Below, piece after piece: positions 19,778 through 28,035 of a stretch of DNA of 64,000 nt. The stretch is from Streptomyces cinnabarinus (GTDB lineage: Bacteria; Actinomycetota; Actinomycetes; Streptomycetales; Streptomycetaceae), in NCBI RefSeq assembly GCF_027270315.1, contig NZ_CP114413.1:9424001-9488000 (forward strand), in the 5' to 3' direction. Numbering within the stretch: the first letter of the stretch is position 1; each line of letters begins with the position of its first letter. Under the pieces are notes generated by a model. It saw nothing but the letters and a program-made list of their open reading frames with translations, was not told the DNA's origin and ran no database searches. The position numbers and the translations under genes are program-made.

Positions 19778-20796
19778 GTGATCAGCAGACGGAGACTGGC
19801 TCAGGTCATGACGGCGGCAACCGTGACAGGAGCGACCGGTGTCTCCCAGGCGTCGGCGCTGTCCGGCGCCGTGGCGATGCCGGCCGGGCGGACCGTGCGC
19901 GACCTGGGGCCCCTTCGGTACGCCCGCACCGACGTCCTGGACATCGCCTATCACGACGTAGGGCCGATGCGCGGCAGGCCGGTGATCCTCCTGCACGGCT
20001 GGCTCTTCAGTCCGGTCGGCTCCTACGCCGAGGTGGCGCCCGTGCTCGCCCGGCGCGGCTACCGCTGCTACGTCCCTTATCTGCGCGGCCACGGAGAGAC
20101 CCGCTTCCTCGACGCGGAGACCTTCCGGTCCGGCGAGCAGGCGGCGCTCGGCGCGGACCTGCTCGCGTTCATGGACGCCCTGCGCGTTCCCCGGGCCCTG
20201 TTCGCCGGATACGACTGGGATAGGCGGGCCGCTGACGTGGCCGCGGCGCTGTGGCCGGAGCGGTGCGCCGGACTGGTCTCCGTGGAACGGCTATCTGATC
20301 CAGAACCTGGCCCTCGCCCAGGAACTCCTGACCCCCGAGACGGAGTTGGGGTACTGGTACTTCTTCTACTTCGCCACCGAGCGTGGGCGGAAGGGGTTCC
20401 AGCGCCACCGGGAGGACCTGGCGCGCGTCGTCTGGCAGCGCAACTCACCCCAATGGCAGTTCGCCGAGGCCGAATTCGTGCAGGCGGCGGAGTTGTGGGC
20501 CAATCCGGACTACGTCGACGTGGTGATTCACAGCTACCGCCACCGCCTGGCCGTGGCCCCCGGTGACCCGCGCGACTCCGGCCTGGAGCGGAGACTGCTG
20601 GGCCAGCCGAAGATCACCGTCCCCGCGGTCACGTTGGACGGCCAGGCCGACGGCGTCATCCCGCCCACGGACGGCAGCTCCTACGCCCCGTACTTCTCTG
20701 GCCCCTGGACTCGTCCCGGGAGGGGGCCACAACCTGCCGCAGGAGCAGCCCGGGGCGTTCGTCTACGCCATCGTCGAAGTCGGCGGGATGTGGTGA
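19778..20796 (+). pseudogene. Frameshifted Tat-exported epoxide-hydrolase-like gene
   Basis: A decayed paralogue of the intact gene at 16457-17515. GTG 19778 follows GGGAGG. The product starts with a twin-arginine signal (ISRRRLAQVM), then ILLHGWLFSPVGSYAEVAP, YLRGHGETRF and GYDWDRRAADVAAALWPERC. Near 20285 the frame shifts; homology continues as NGYLIQNLALAQELL, then YWYFFYFATERGRKGFQ and NPDYVDVVIHSYRHRLAV. Near 20705 it shifts again, to GGGHNLPQEQPGAF, and stops at 20796. Two separate frameshifts make sequencing error less likely, but each looks like a one- or two-base indel. The nucleophile Asp and the base His are still encoded. Confidence 0.88.
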
Positions 20797-20812
20797 TCAC
20801 CCCGTCAGTAAA

Positions 20813-20833
20813 GTCACCGGTTTGACAGGTGAT
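20813..20833 (+). promoter_or_regulatory. CGNR-type dyad operator/promoter (site 3)
   Basis: GTCACC-N9-GGTGAT with TTGACA at 20822-20827, which can serve as a -35 box; a poor -10 (CATCCT) lies 17 bases further. It precedes the 64-residue gene at 20904 by about 70 bases. Confidence 0.6.
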
Positions 20834-20903
20834 GCATGGTGGGTCATCCTGATGGTCGTCCAAGGTGACGAGTGGCACGCGATCCGCGAAGTGGGGAATG
20901 GTC

Positions 20904-21098
20904 ATGGACAAGGAACTCACGATCGACGCCGCCGCGGCGGCTCGTCACGAACGGTTCGGCAAGCTTCCCGAGCGGATCCGCTTCGAGGACATGACCGAAG
21001 AGGTCGAGGGCGAGCCGGGTGGTGGGGTGAACGCCACCTACAGCCCTGAAGGTTCGTGGAAGTACTACTCGTGTCTGGCTCTCGACATGGGCCTGTAG
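20904..21098 (+). CDS. Small acidic protein of unknown function (64 aa)
   Basis: I do not recognise this family. The product is 64 residues with features of a real small protein: DAAAAARHERFGKLPERIRF, then EDMTEEVEGEPGG, and an aromatic tail EGSWKYYSCLALDMGL with one cysteine. ATG 20904 is used; a longer reading from 20865 is possible but not better supported. The gene has its own operator-type promoter (20813-20833) and its own strong terminator (21126-21176), which argues for a separately expressed unit. Its place between stress-type genes under the same dyad suggests it belongs to that regulon. A small modified peptide or a redox-responsive protein are guesses only. Confidence 0.65.
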   Translation: MDKELTIDAAAAARHERFGKLPERIRFEDMTEEVEGEPGGGVNATYSPEGSWKYYSCLALDMGL

Positions 21099-21125
21099 GC
21101 CCGTCTCGAGACCTTCCGGTACCGG

Positions 21126-21176
21126 CGACGCCGCGGTTCCGGTGGCCCTGAGGGGGCCGCCGGAACCGCGGCGTCG
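21126..21176 (+). terminator. Hairpin terminator
   Basis: A 17-bp perfect stem (21126-21142 with 21160-21176), extended by five more pairs after one mismatch; the loop is TGAGG. It lies 28 bases after the stop of the 64-residue gene. Confidence 0.8.
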
Positions 21177-21218
21177 TTGCTTTCCCGGCGGCGTCTCCGG
21201 CAGGCGGCCGATCATTCC

Positions 21219-21239
21219 GTCACCGGCTTGACGGGTGAT
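21219..21239 (+). promoter_or_regulatory. CGNR-type dyad operator/promoter of ohr (site 4)
   Basis: GTCACC-N9-GGTGAT with TTGACG (21228-21233) as -35 and CATGAT (21251-21256) as -10 at 17-bp spacing: the best promoter match of the set. An inverted CATCACCGCCTCA follows at about 21259. It lies about 100 bases before the Ohr start. Confidence 0.6.
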
Positions 21240-21342
21240 GTTGGTGCTGCCATGATTACATCACCGCCTCAACCAGTGACGCAGAAGAGTCCTGGTCGGG
21301 AGGCGTCCCACCACCTTTCGACCCAGATGGGGAGCAGCAGCC

Positions 21343-21768
21343 ATGGCAGTCAGCTACACCGCCGTTGTCGACGTGGACGGAGAAGGCCGGAACGGCGGTC
21401 ACGTCCGTTCCTCCGACGGCCTGCTGGAGACGGGCCTCGCCCTCCCCAAGGAGCTCGGCGGCGCGGGCACGGCCACCAACCCCGAGCAGCTCCTGGCCGC
21501 CGGCTGGGCCGCCTGCTTCCTCGGTGCCCTCCGCCGCGCGGCCACGCTCCGCAAGATACGGCTGACCAGCACGACCATCACCGCCGAGATCACCCTCACC
21601 CATGGCGACGACGGCGAGTTCTCGCTGTCCGCGGTCCTCAGCCCCGTCCTCGGCGGTGTCGATCAGGCCACCGCGGAGGAACTCGCGCACGCCGCCCACC
21701 AGATCTGCCCGTACTCCAAGGCGACGCGCGACAACGTCCCGGTCACCATCAAGGCCGCCGCGGCCTGA
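21343..21768 (+). CDS. ohr: Organic hydroperoxide resistance protein (Ohr/OsmC family)
   Basis: Ohr is a cytoplasmic thiol peroxidase that reduces organic and fatty-acid hydroperoxides. It has 141 residues, the standard length. Both reactive cysteines are present: Cys58 in LLAAGWAACFLGAL and Cys122 in HQICPYSKATRDNV. The NPEQLLAAG signature separates it from general OsmC proteins. ATG 21343 is preceded by GGGGAGCAGCAGCC. It has no adjacent OhrR/MarR regulator; instead it sits behind the repeated dyad operator, so control may come from another regulator such as the CGNR protein. A VOC protein and a flavoprotein disulfide reductase follow on the same strand. Confidence 0.95.
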   Translation: MAVSYTAVVDVDGEGRNGGHVRSSDGLLETGLALPKELGGAGTATNPEQLLAAGWAACFLGALRRAATLRKIRLTSTTITAEITLTHGDDGEFSLSAVLSPVLGGVDQATAEELAHAAHQICPYSKATRDNVPVTIKAAAA

Positions 21769-22001
21769 CATGGAGAGCCCCTCCGCCGGCAACGCCGAGC
21801 CGCCGCCCCGCGAAGAACGACACCGCGAGGACCGGGACTGGCCCACCGACACCCAGGCGTGGCTGTGGTCCCAGAGCGTGACGCTCTCGGGATACGGCCC
21901 GGCGGCCTCGAGCCTTCTCGGGTGACATGTCCCATCGGAGACAGGGACTCGACGACTCACACGTATGCCTGACTCGAACCATTGAAAGCGAGAACACAGC
22001 C

Positions 22002-22448
22002 ATGGACATGAAGCTCGAAGTCGTCATCCTCCCCGTCTCCGACGTGGACCGTGCCGTGGGCTTCTACGTGGGGCGGCTCGGCTGGCGTCTCGACGCCGAC
22101 TTCCCGATCAACGACGGTTACCGGATCGTGCAGGTGACCCCGCCCGGCTCCGAGTGCTCCATCATCTTCGGAACCGGCCTCACCCAGCAGGAGGCGGGCA
22201 CGCTGCACGGCCTCCAGCTGACCGTCACCGACATCGTCAAGGCTCAGAAGGAGCTGACCTCCCGTGGTGTGGAGGTCTCCGGGCCATTCCGCGACGAGAC
22301 CGGCGCCTTCCACCACGCGGGCGACGCACACCGCGTCCCCGGCCCGCACCCCGAGCGGGCCAGCTACGGCAGCTTCGCCGCCTTCAAGGACGTAGACGGC
22401 AACGAGTGGTTCCTGCAGGAGGTCACGGAACGCGCTCCCGGCCGCTGA
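22002..22448 (+). CDS. VOC-superfamily (glyoxalase/bleomycin-resistance-like) protein
   Basis: A 148-residue vicinal-oxygen-chelate protein with two beta-alpha-beta-beta-beta modules. The first reads LEVVILPVSDVDRAVGFYVG, then RLGWRLDADFPI; the second ends in FAAFKDVDGNEWFLQEVTER, with the conserved Glu metal ligand near the end. ATG 22002 follows AAAGCGAG. Members include glyoxalases, dioxygenases and drug-binding resistance proteins, so the exact role is open. It lies between Ohr and the flavoprotein reductase, all on the plus strand, but gaps above 100 bases argue against a tight operon. Confidence 0.9.
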   Translation: MDMKLEVVILPVSDVDRAVGFYVGRLGWRLDADFPINDGYRIVQVTPPGSECSIIFGTGLTQQEAGTLHGLQLTVTDIVKAQKELTSRGVEVSGPFRDETGAFHHAGDAHRVPGPHPERASYGSFAAFKDVDGNEWFLQEVTERAPGR

Positions 22449-22555
22449 GACCCGGTCCCGGCGCGGCCACCCCCTGCCGCGCCGGGGCCGACCCACCTCC
22501 GACCGACACCATCCAACCGACCGCATCCGACCGGCACCCAACCACCGGAGGACAC

Positions 22556-23995
22556 ATGACGACCGAGACCGAAGCCACCTACGACGTCATCGTGATCGGC
22601 GCGGGACCGGTCGGCGAGAACGTCGCGGACCGCACCACCGCCGCCGGTCTGAGCACCGTCGTCGTGGAGAGCGAGCTCGTCGGCGGTGAATGCTCGTACT
22701 GGGCCTGTGAACCCAGCAAGGCACTGCTGCGCCCCGTCCTGATGCGCGCCGACGCACTGCACGTTCCGGGTCTCGGTCCGGCTCTCAAGAGCCCTCTGGA
22801 CACCGAGACGGTCCTCGCGCACCGCGACCGCATGTCAGCCGACTGGACGGACGACGGTCAGGTCGAATGGCTCAAGTCGGCCGGCATCGACCTGCTGCGC
22901 GGACACGGCCGCCTGGTGGGAGAGCGCGAGGTGTCCGTGGAGACACCCGACGGCCGTACAGTCCGGTTGCGGGCCCGGCACGCCGTCGCCGTGTGCACCG
23001 GCAGCCGTGCCGCCCTGCCCGATCTGCCGGGGATCGGGACCGTACGTCCCTGGACCAGCCGCGAGGCGACCAGCGCCCAGCGGCCACCGGGCCGCCTCGT
23101 GATCGTCGGCGCCGGAGTGGTGGGCGTCGAGATGGCCACCGCCTGGCAGGGTCTGGGCTCCCGGGTGACGCTGCTCGCCCGGGACGGCGGGCTGCTGCCG
23201 CGCATGGAGCCCTTCGCGGGCGAACTGGTCGCCGAGCGCCTGAAGGAAGCCGGTGCGGACGTACGCTTCAACACGTCGGTCGTCGCTGCCGAGCGGCTCC
23301 CTGACGGCGAGGTCCGCGTCGCCCTGGCGGACGGCGGCGAACTCACCGCCGACGAGCTGCTCTTCGCCACCGGCCGCGCCCCGCGATCGGAGGACATCGG
23401 GCTCGACGCGGTGGGGCTGACACCGGGGGACTGGCTCACCACCGACGACACTCTGACCGTCACCGACGCACCCGGGAACTGGCTGTACGCCGTGGGCGAT
23501 GTCAACCGCCGGGCGCTCTACACCCACCAGGGCAAGTACCAGGCCCGTATCGCCGGTTCCGTGATCGGTGCCCGCGCCCGGGGCGAGACTCTCGACACCG
23601 GACGCTGGGCCCCGCACAGCGCGGCCGCCGACGGCGTGGCCGTCCCCGGGGTCGTCTTCACCGACCCCGAGATCGCGACCGTGGGGCTGACCGAGGCCGG
23701 CGCGGAACGCGAGGGCCGGGCCGTGGAGGTCGTCGACTACGACATCGGTCAGCTCGCGGGCGCCCATCAGTACCGCTCCGGCTACAAGGGCCGGGCACGC
23801 CTGGTCATCGACCGGAACCGCCGGACCGTGGTCGGTGCCACCTTCGCCGGACCGGGGGTCGCCGAACTCCTGTACTCGGCCACGGTCGCCATCACCGGTG
23901 AAGTGCCCGTCGAGCGTCTGTGGCATGCCGTGCCCGCGTTTCCTACCATCAGTGAGGTATGGCTGCGCCTGCTGGAGACGAGGAGGGACCGATGA
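22556..23995 (+). CDS. FAD-dependent pyridine-nucleotide-disulfide oxidoreductase
   Basis: A 479-residue flavoprotein of the dihydrolipoamide dehydrogenase/mercuric reductase fold. The FAD motif GAGPVG is at residues 15-20. The redox pair is GGECSYWACEPSK (Cys46, Cys51), a variant of the usual GGTCxNxGCxPSK. A second Rossmann motif, VIVGAGVVGVEMA, binds NAD(P)H. The second FAD motif is YAVGDVNRRALYTHQGKYQA, and the C-terminal dimerisation domain is complete, ending in FPTISEVWLRLLE. The C-terminal His-Glu pair typical of lipoamide dehydrogenase is altered (HAVPAFPT). ATG 22556 follows GGAGGA. Its stop overlaps the next gene by four bases, so they are translationally coupled. Confidence 0.92.
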   Translation: MTTETEATYDVIVIGAGPVGENVADRTTAAGLSTVVVESELVGGECSYWACEPSKALLRPVLMRADALHVPGLGPALKSPLDTETVLAHRDRMSADWTDDGQVEWLKSAGIDLLRGHGRLVGEREVSVETPDGRTVRLRARHAVAVCTGSRAALPDLPGIGTVRPWTSREATSAQRPPGRLVIVGAGVVGVEMATAWQGLGSRVTLLARDGGLLPRMEPFAGELVAERLKEAGADVRFNTSVVAAERLPDGEVRVALADGGELTADELLFATGRAPRSEDIGLDAVGLTPGDWLTTDDTLTVTDAPGNWLYAVGDVNRRALYTHQGKYQARIAGSVIGARARGETLDTGRWAPHSAAADGVAVPGVVFTDPEIATVGLTEAGAEREGRAVEVVDYDIGQLAGAHQYRSGYKGRARLVIDRNRRTVVGATFAGPGVAELLYSATVAITGEVPVERLWHAVPAFPTISEVWLRLLETRRDR

Positions 23996-24597
23996 CCACC
24001 GCACGTGACCTCGCGCTCGTCATCCTGAGCCTGCCGCCCGACCGGACCGTGGAGCGGGGCGACCTCTCCCTGGCGCTGGCCGGGGCCGAGGCGATCGACC
24101 TGCTGGAGGCGGGTGCGCTGACCCTGGACGGCGACCGCATGGTGCCCGGCCCCGAGCCGGCGACGGGCGACCGGCTGCTGGACCAGGCGGCCACCGCGCT
24201 CGTCGGGCGGGAGCCGTACGAGACGGTTGAGGACTGGCTGTGGCGTCGCGGCAGCGGGCTCGCCGGCGTCTACGCGAAGGAGCTGGAAGGGGCTGGGCTC
24301 ATCGCCCCCTCAACGGGGCGCGGCCTTCGGCCGCGGACCTCGCGCAGCGCGCCGGCCGACACACCGCAGCTCCGCCGCGCCGCGGAGCGCCAGGCATCGG
24401 GCGAGCCCGTCCTCGCCGCTCTGACGTCGGTCCTGAGGATCGGGGACACACCGCCGGACCACCACGAAAACCCCGACGGGGACGCGATCACCAAAGTGGT
24501 GGGAGCCGTCGGGGACACGGTGACGGAGCTGCGGGCCGTGCGGCTGCGCCGGGACGTCGAGGATGCCGCCTTCGACAACATCTGGCGGGGTTACTAG
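23992..24597 (+). CDS. GPP34 (GOLPH3-like) family phosphoprotein
   Basis: A 201-residue bacterial GPP34 protein. Family features are the LALVILSLPPDRTV start, the repeated short helices (LAGAEAIDLLEAGALTLDGD) and a long C-terminal helix (VTELRAVRLRRDVEDAAFDN). Eukaryotic relatives bind phosphatidylinositol-4-phosphate at the Golgi; bacterial ones are of unknown function and are abundant in Streptomyces. ATG 23992 overlaps the stop of the flavoprotein gene (ATGA), a sign of translational coupling, with GGAGG shortly before. An alternative start at 23959 is less likely. Confidence 0.88.
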   Translation: MTTARDLALVILSLPPDRTVERGDLSLALAGAEAIDLLEAGALTLDGDRMVPGPEPATGDRLLDQAATALVGREPYETVEDWLWRRGSGLAGVYAKELEGAGLIAPSTGRGLRPRTSRSAPADTPQLRRAAERQASGEPVLAALTSVLRIGDTPPDHHENPDGDAITKVVGAVGDTVTELRAVRLRRDVEDAAFDNIWRGY

Positions 24598-24623
24598 GGC
24601 GGTGCTCCGGTGGAGGGCGGGCG

Positions 24624-25175
24624 TCAGGCGGTCGCGCCCGGCTCCACCAGGGTGTACATGACCGAGCGATCCTGCTTGTGGCGCTCGATGCGTCCCTTGG
24701 CGACCAGGGATTCGAGGGTGTTCCGCACGACCTGCGGTGTCGGGTTGCGGTCGGGGTGTTTCTTTAGGAGTTCGTCCCGCAGCTCCTTCGCCGCACGCGG
24801 CTCTTGGTACTGGGAGAGCAGGTCCGTCAGGACGTCACCGAGCAGAGGCTGGGGTGACTTCTTCGCAACGGACTTCTTCACTGTGGTTCCGGAGGTTTTC
24901 GCCGGTGCCGAACGCTTGGAACCGCCTGCGGACTGCGTCCGCCTGGACTTTGCCACGACGGGCTCGTCCTGTGCTTGCTCGGGCAGACGCGACGCATCCG
25001 AGAAACCCTCGTACTGCTCGGCGAGGTTCAGGATGCCCGCCAGGAGTCCTTCCTCCTGCTTCAACCTGGTGAGCTTCTCCGTCAACTCCTGCTGCTGCCG
25101 ACGGTTCTGCTCCAGGTCCGACGCGGCCTGGTCCAGGTAACGCGACCGGAGCGTGGCGGCTGATTGGCTGGTCAC
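24624..25175 (-). CDS. Coiled-coil/winged-helix protein, putative DNA-binding regulator
   Basis: A 183-residue protein with a predicted N-terminal coiled coil (about 10-55, YLDQAASDLEQNRRQQQELT), a basic Lys/Ser/Pro-rich linker (about 75-115, KKSVAKKSPQP) and a C-terminal winged-helix-like domain (LLGDVLTDLLSQYQEPRAAK, then VRNTLESLVAKGRIERH with SVMYTLVE). The pattern of this tail matches wHTH domains that recognise DNA. GTG 25175 is preceded by GGGAGGAA. I know similar proteins in Streptomyces as unannotated regulators but cannot name a target. It converges with the GPP34 gene. Its linker could be a nucleoid-type tail. Confidence 0.8.
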   Translation of the reverse strand: MTSQSAATLRSRYLDQAASDLEQNRRQQQELTEKLTRLKQEEGLLAGILNLAEQYEGFSDASRLPEQAQDEPVVAKSRRTQSAGGSKRSAPAKTSGTTVKKSVAKKSPQPLLGDVLTDLLSQYQEPRAAKELRDELLKKHPDRNPTPQVVRNTLESLVAKGRIERHKQDRSVMYTLVEPGATA

Positions 25176-25439
25176 ACTGTTCCTCCCTCGACACGGGTAA
25201 CGCTGCGCACGGTACCCACCACGTGGACTTCTCGTAGATAAGTGTCAACTCTGGCAGGTGTTCCGGGCAAGTTGCTCTTTCGCGACAGATGAAGAATGTG
25301 TGTGGACTGTCCGGCGTATGTGCGGGCCGCGAGGCCAGCCTCCTTCGCCGGGACCGAGACCGAGCTCGGCTACATGTGGCCCGACAGGTTCACCCCCGCG
25401 CTGTGACCGGGGGAGTGATTGGCATCCTCGCCGCCCTGG

Positions 25440-25830
25440 AGGACGGCGATTCCCGCCCACCGCGCTGTTGAAGGCTGCGGTGTCGGGTGGGTTCCCGTTT
25501 CGCCGCGCGGTGCCGGGACGAGTCCCGGTCCTACCTGCGCTCCGCGGGCTGTCACGGCCAGTCCGGCCGCCTTGGCGAGGTTGACCGCCGCGTTGACGTC
25601 CCGGTCCAGAACGGCCCCGCACCCCGTGCACGTCCACACACGGACATGCAGGGGCTTGGGGCCGTCCTTGACGCCGCACGCTGAGCACACCTGGGAGGTG
25701 GGCTCGAAGCGGCCGATCTTCACGAAGGTCCGCCCGTACCGGGCGGCCTTGTACTGCAGCATGGTCACGAACGCCGACCATCCAGCGTCGTGCACGGACT
25801 TGGCTGGTCCTCGTAGGCGGAGGACCAGCG
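25440..25830 (-). pseudogene. C-terminal remnant of an IS605/IS607-type TnpB (OrfB)
   Basis: The fragment reads AKSVHDAGWSAFVTMLQYKA, then RYGRTFVKIGRFEPTSQVCS. It includes the TnpB zinc ribbon (CSACG ... CTGCG) and the last catalytic motif DRDVNAAVNLAKA. The N-terminal two thirds of the nuclease and all IS ends are missing. In the upstream direction its frame runs directly into a discoidin-domain remnant, so the junction near 25825 marks an old rearrangement. No TnpA or omega-RNA end is recognisable. Confidence 0.85.
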
Positions 25831-26480
25831 AGTGCCGCGGCTGCCCGGTGGCGTGCGCGGCCGGATGGCCGTCCTCCTCGGTGGAGGCCGTCACCTTCCG
25901 GCGCAGGGCGGGATCGGTGCCCGGTCTGGCGCTGTCCACGACGGCCAGCGACCACCGGGAGTTGCCCCAACTGGTGTTGCGGACACCGCAGGACAGACGG
26001 ACGTAGCAGGCGGTCCGGGCCTCGAAGTCGGTCACCCGCAGCGCGGCGTCAGCGGTGTTGAAGGGCAGCGGGACAGCCGTGTTGTCCACGCAGGCCGCGT
26101 CGGTCCGCTTCTCGCCGTTCTTGGAGACCTGCACGACGAAGGTCAGCGCGTAGGCCTGTTCCCAGGTCAGGTCGACCCGGTCGAAGGAGTGCACCGAGCC
26201 GAGGTCGACGCGGATCCACTGGTCGTCGGTGTGGGTGGAGGACCAGCGTGTGCGCGGGTCGCTGTCGGTCGCGTTGGCCGCGCAGTGGCCGTCCTCGTCG
26301 ACGCTGGAGGCCTCCGCCGGGACGGGCGCTGTCGTACACGGCCGGCATCCACAGCGAACTGCCCCAGCCGGTGGCCCGGGTCGGACAGCGGACGTGGACG
26401 TGCCGGGCGCGGCGGGCGCCGAGCTGGACGGTCTGCGTGCAGGCGTCGGAGGACGGTGTGAACTTCAGCGGGGTGTCATC
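25825..26480 (-). pseudogene. Remnant of a secreted discoidin (F5/8 type C) domain protein
   Basis: Two tandem discoidin-like repeats on the minus strand. The first ends ARHVHVRCPTRATGWGSSLW, then MPAVYDSARP. After a frame change near 26310 the second reads DEDGHCAANATDSDPRTRWS, WIRVDLGSVHSFDRVDLTWE, then AYVRLSCG-type text and SWGNSRWSLAVVDSARPG. A third repeat begins (TASTEEDGHPAAHATG) before it fuses to the TnpB remnant. Such domains are carbohydrate-binding modules of secreted glycoside hydrolases. The catalytic domain is gone and the frame is broken, so this is a relic. Confidence 0.7.
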
Positions 26481-26499
26481 CGAGCGTGCCGCCAACTGA

Positions 26500-27007
26500 T
26501 CGCGGTGGTCAGGGGCTCGCTGAAAGACACGACGGTCAGCAGCACCAGCCGGTCGACCGCCTGCCGCGCGATGTCGTCCTGGACGTCCGCCTACAGGTGG
26601 TGCCTCGCGTCCTCGTGGGCGGGCAGGGTGCCGGTCTCGCCGGTGGGCAGGGTGCCGCCGCTCAGGCCGGACAGGGAATCGCCTTCGTCCAGTTGGGAGG
26701 CGGAGAGGTAGACCAGCCGGGACACGTTGGGGGCTGCCCCGGCCTCGGTCACGGGCAGCCCGACGTAGGAGTGCGCGAGGACCGTCACCGGACCGTCGAG
26801 CCCGGCCGGCTTGGCGCGGACGACGCGGGCGTCGTCGTACATCCCGGCCGTGCTGCCGGGGCCGGCCGACGCGCTCGGAAGGCCGACGCTCTCCACCCGC
26901 CAGCCGAGCGCGGCGAGTTCGGGAGCCAGCAGCTCCCAGCACCAGGAGCCGTGCCAGGCACCGTGGACGAGCAGGATCACGGGGTCGTTGGGCAGTGCGC
27001 TGTTCAT
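26500..27007 (-). pseudogene. Truncated alpha/beta hydrolase with nonsense codon
   Basis: From ATG 27007 the frame gives DPVILLVHGAWHGSWCWELL and the nucleophile elbow as LAHSYVG (GHSYGG-type, partly altered), then VSRLVYLSASQLDEGDSLSG. An in-frame TAG near 26591 interrupts the expected DPRHHLYADV-type segment. The same frame then continues (ADVQDDIARQAVDRLVLLTV, then SFSEPLTTAISWR) until about 26500, where it breaks into discoidin sequence. The acid and base residues that should lie further on are missing. It is divergent from an AraC-type relic, a common regulator/enzyme pairing, so the pair decayed together. Confidence 0.78.
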
Positions 27008-27310
27008 GCGGGGGACGACATTCTTGAAGGGAACCGGCTGGGCATGCGGACGCACGCCCGCTGGTTCGGGGCAGTGGGCATCGGGGACGAGGAGGCGGGA
27101 GGGAGCACAAGTGACCGCCGGCATCGCGCGGGAGAGACATGTCTCGCTTGTCGCGCTCGCCAGCGTAGAGAGTGTGCCCCGTGGGCACCATGTCCGGACG
27201 TCCGGGAGACTTGCGCGCTCGTCCACGCCAGTGGGCTCCTCCCCGCCGGTCCCGCCCGCAGCGCGGGGCAAACCGCGATACGCGTCCGCAGCTGAGGGGA
27301 GGAAGACGGC
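27008..27310. other. Divergent region between two decayed genes
   Basis: About 300 bases between the hydrolase relic and the AraC-type relic. It presumably held their promoters. I see no intact operator, repeat or RNA; the open frames here are long only because of the high GC content. Confidence 0.4.
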
Positions 27311-28035
27311 GTGGACCCGCTGGAGGACGTCCTCGTGCTGCTCGACACGCGCGGTCACCTCTCGGCCGGCCTGGTGGCGGGCGCGGCCGGTGGGCGGTTG
27401 ATTTCCCGCCGGCCTCGGTGTGAAGTTCAACGCCGTCCGGAGCGGAAGCTGTCTGCTGGAGGTCGAGGGCGTGCCAAAGCCGGTCGAGCTGTCGGCGGGC
27501 GACTGCTTCTGCTGACCCAGGGACGTGCCTTCACGCTCCGCAGCGAGCCGGACGTCCCGGCCGTACCGGTGGGGCATCTCTTCGCGAAGGCCGACGCGGG
27601 CATGGCCCGGGCGGGCGAGGACGTGCACCTACTGGGTGGGCGCTTCTCGCCGGGCCGGGACGGTGGGTTGGGTGCTCGACGCGATCGACGAGGAGCTGCG
27701 GCACCGGCGGCTGGGCGCCGACCTGATCGCGGAGCACCTCGCGATCGTCATGCTCGTCCGGGTGCTGCGGTCTCACCTGACCAGCGGGGAGCGCGCCGTC
27801 CCGGCCGGCTCGCGGGTCTGGCCGACCCGGCGGTCGCCGCGGCGCTGGCCTGTGTGCACCGGGACCCGGCCCGCCCTTGGACGGTCGCCGAACCGGCGCG
27901 CGCGGTTCCGTGTCCCGCACCGGCGCTCGCCGAGCGGTTCAAGAAGGCGGTCGGGCGAAGTTCGTACGAGTACCTCACGGCGTGGCGGATCGAACTGGCG
28001 GCCAAGCGGCTCCGCGAGGGCGAGGGGACCCTCAC
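27311..28035 (+). pseudogene. Decayed AraC-family (cupin plus HTH) regulator
   Basis: A multiply frameshifted AraC-type regulator. Pieces in order are MDPLEDVLVLLDTRGHLSAG; GRWAVDFPPAS; VKFNAVRSGSCLLEVEGVPK; LLTQGRAFTLRSEPDVPAVP; VLDAIDEELRHRRLGADLIA; GLADPAVAAALACVHRDPAR; and the HTH part ERFKKAVGRSSYEYLTAWRI. They alternate between frames, implying at least four indels. The end overlaps the terminal codons of the CGNR gene on the other strand. The second HTH helix region is partly destroyed (PCPAPALAERF). It is nonfunctional. Confidence 0.85.

Noticed and set aside
21770..21925. Possible 51-codon gene after ohr (MESPSAGNAEPPPREERHRE...)
   Set aside because: It begins two bases after the ohr stop but has no ribosome binding site of its own and no recognisable pattern; kept out for lack of support.
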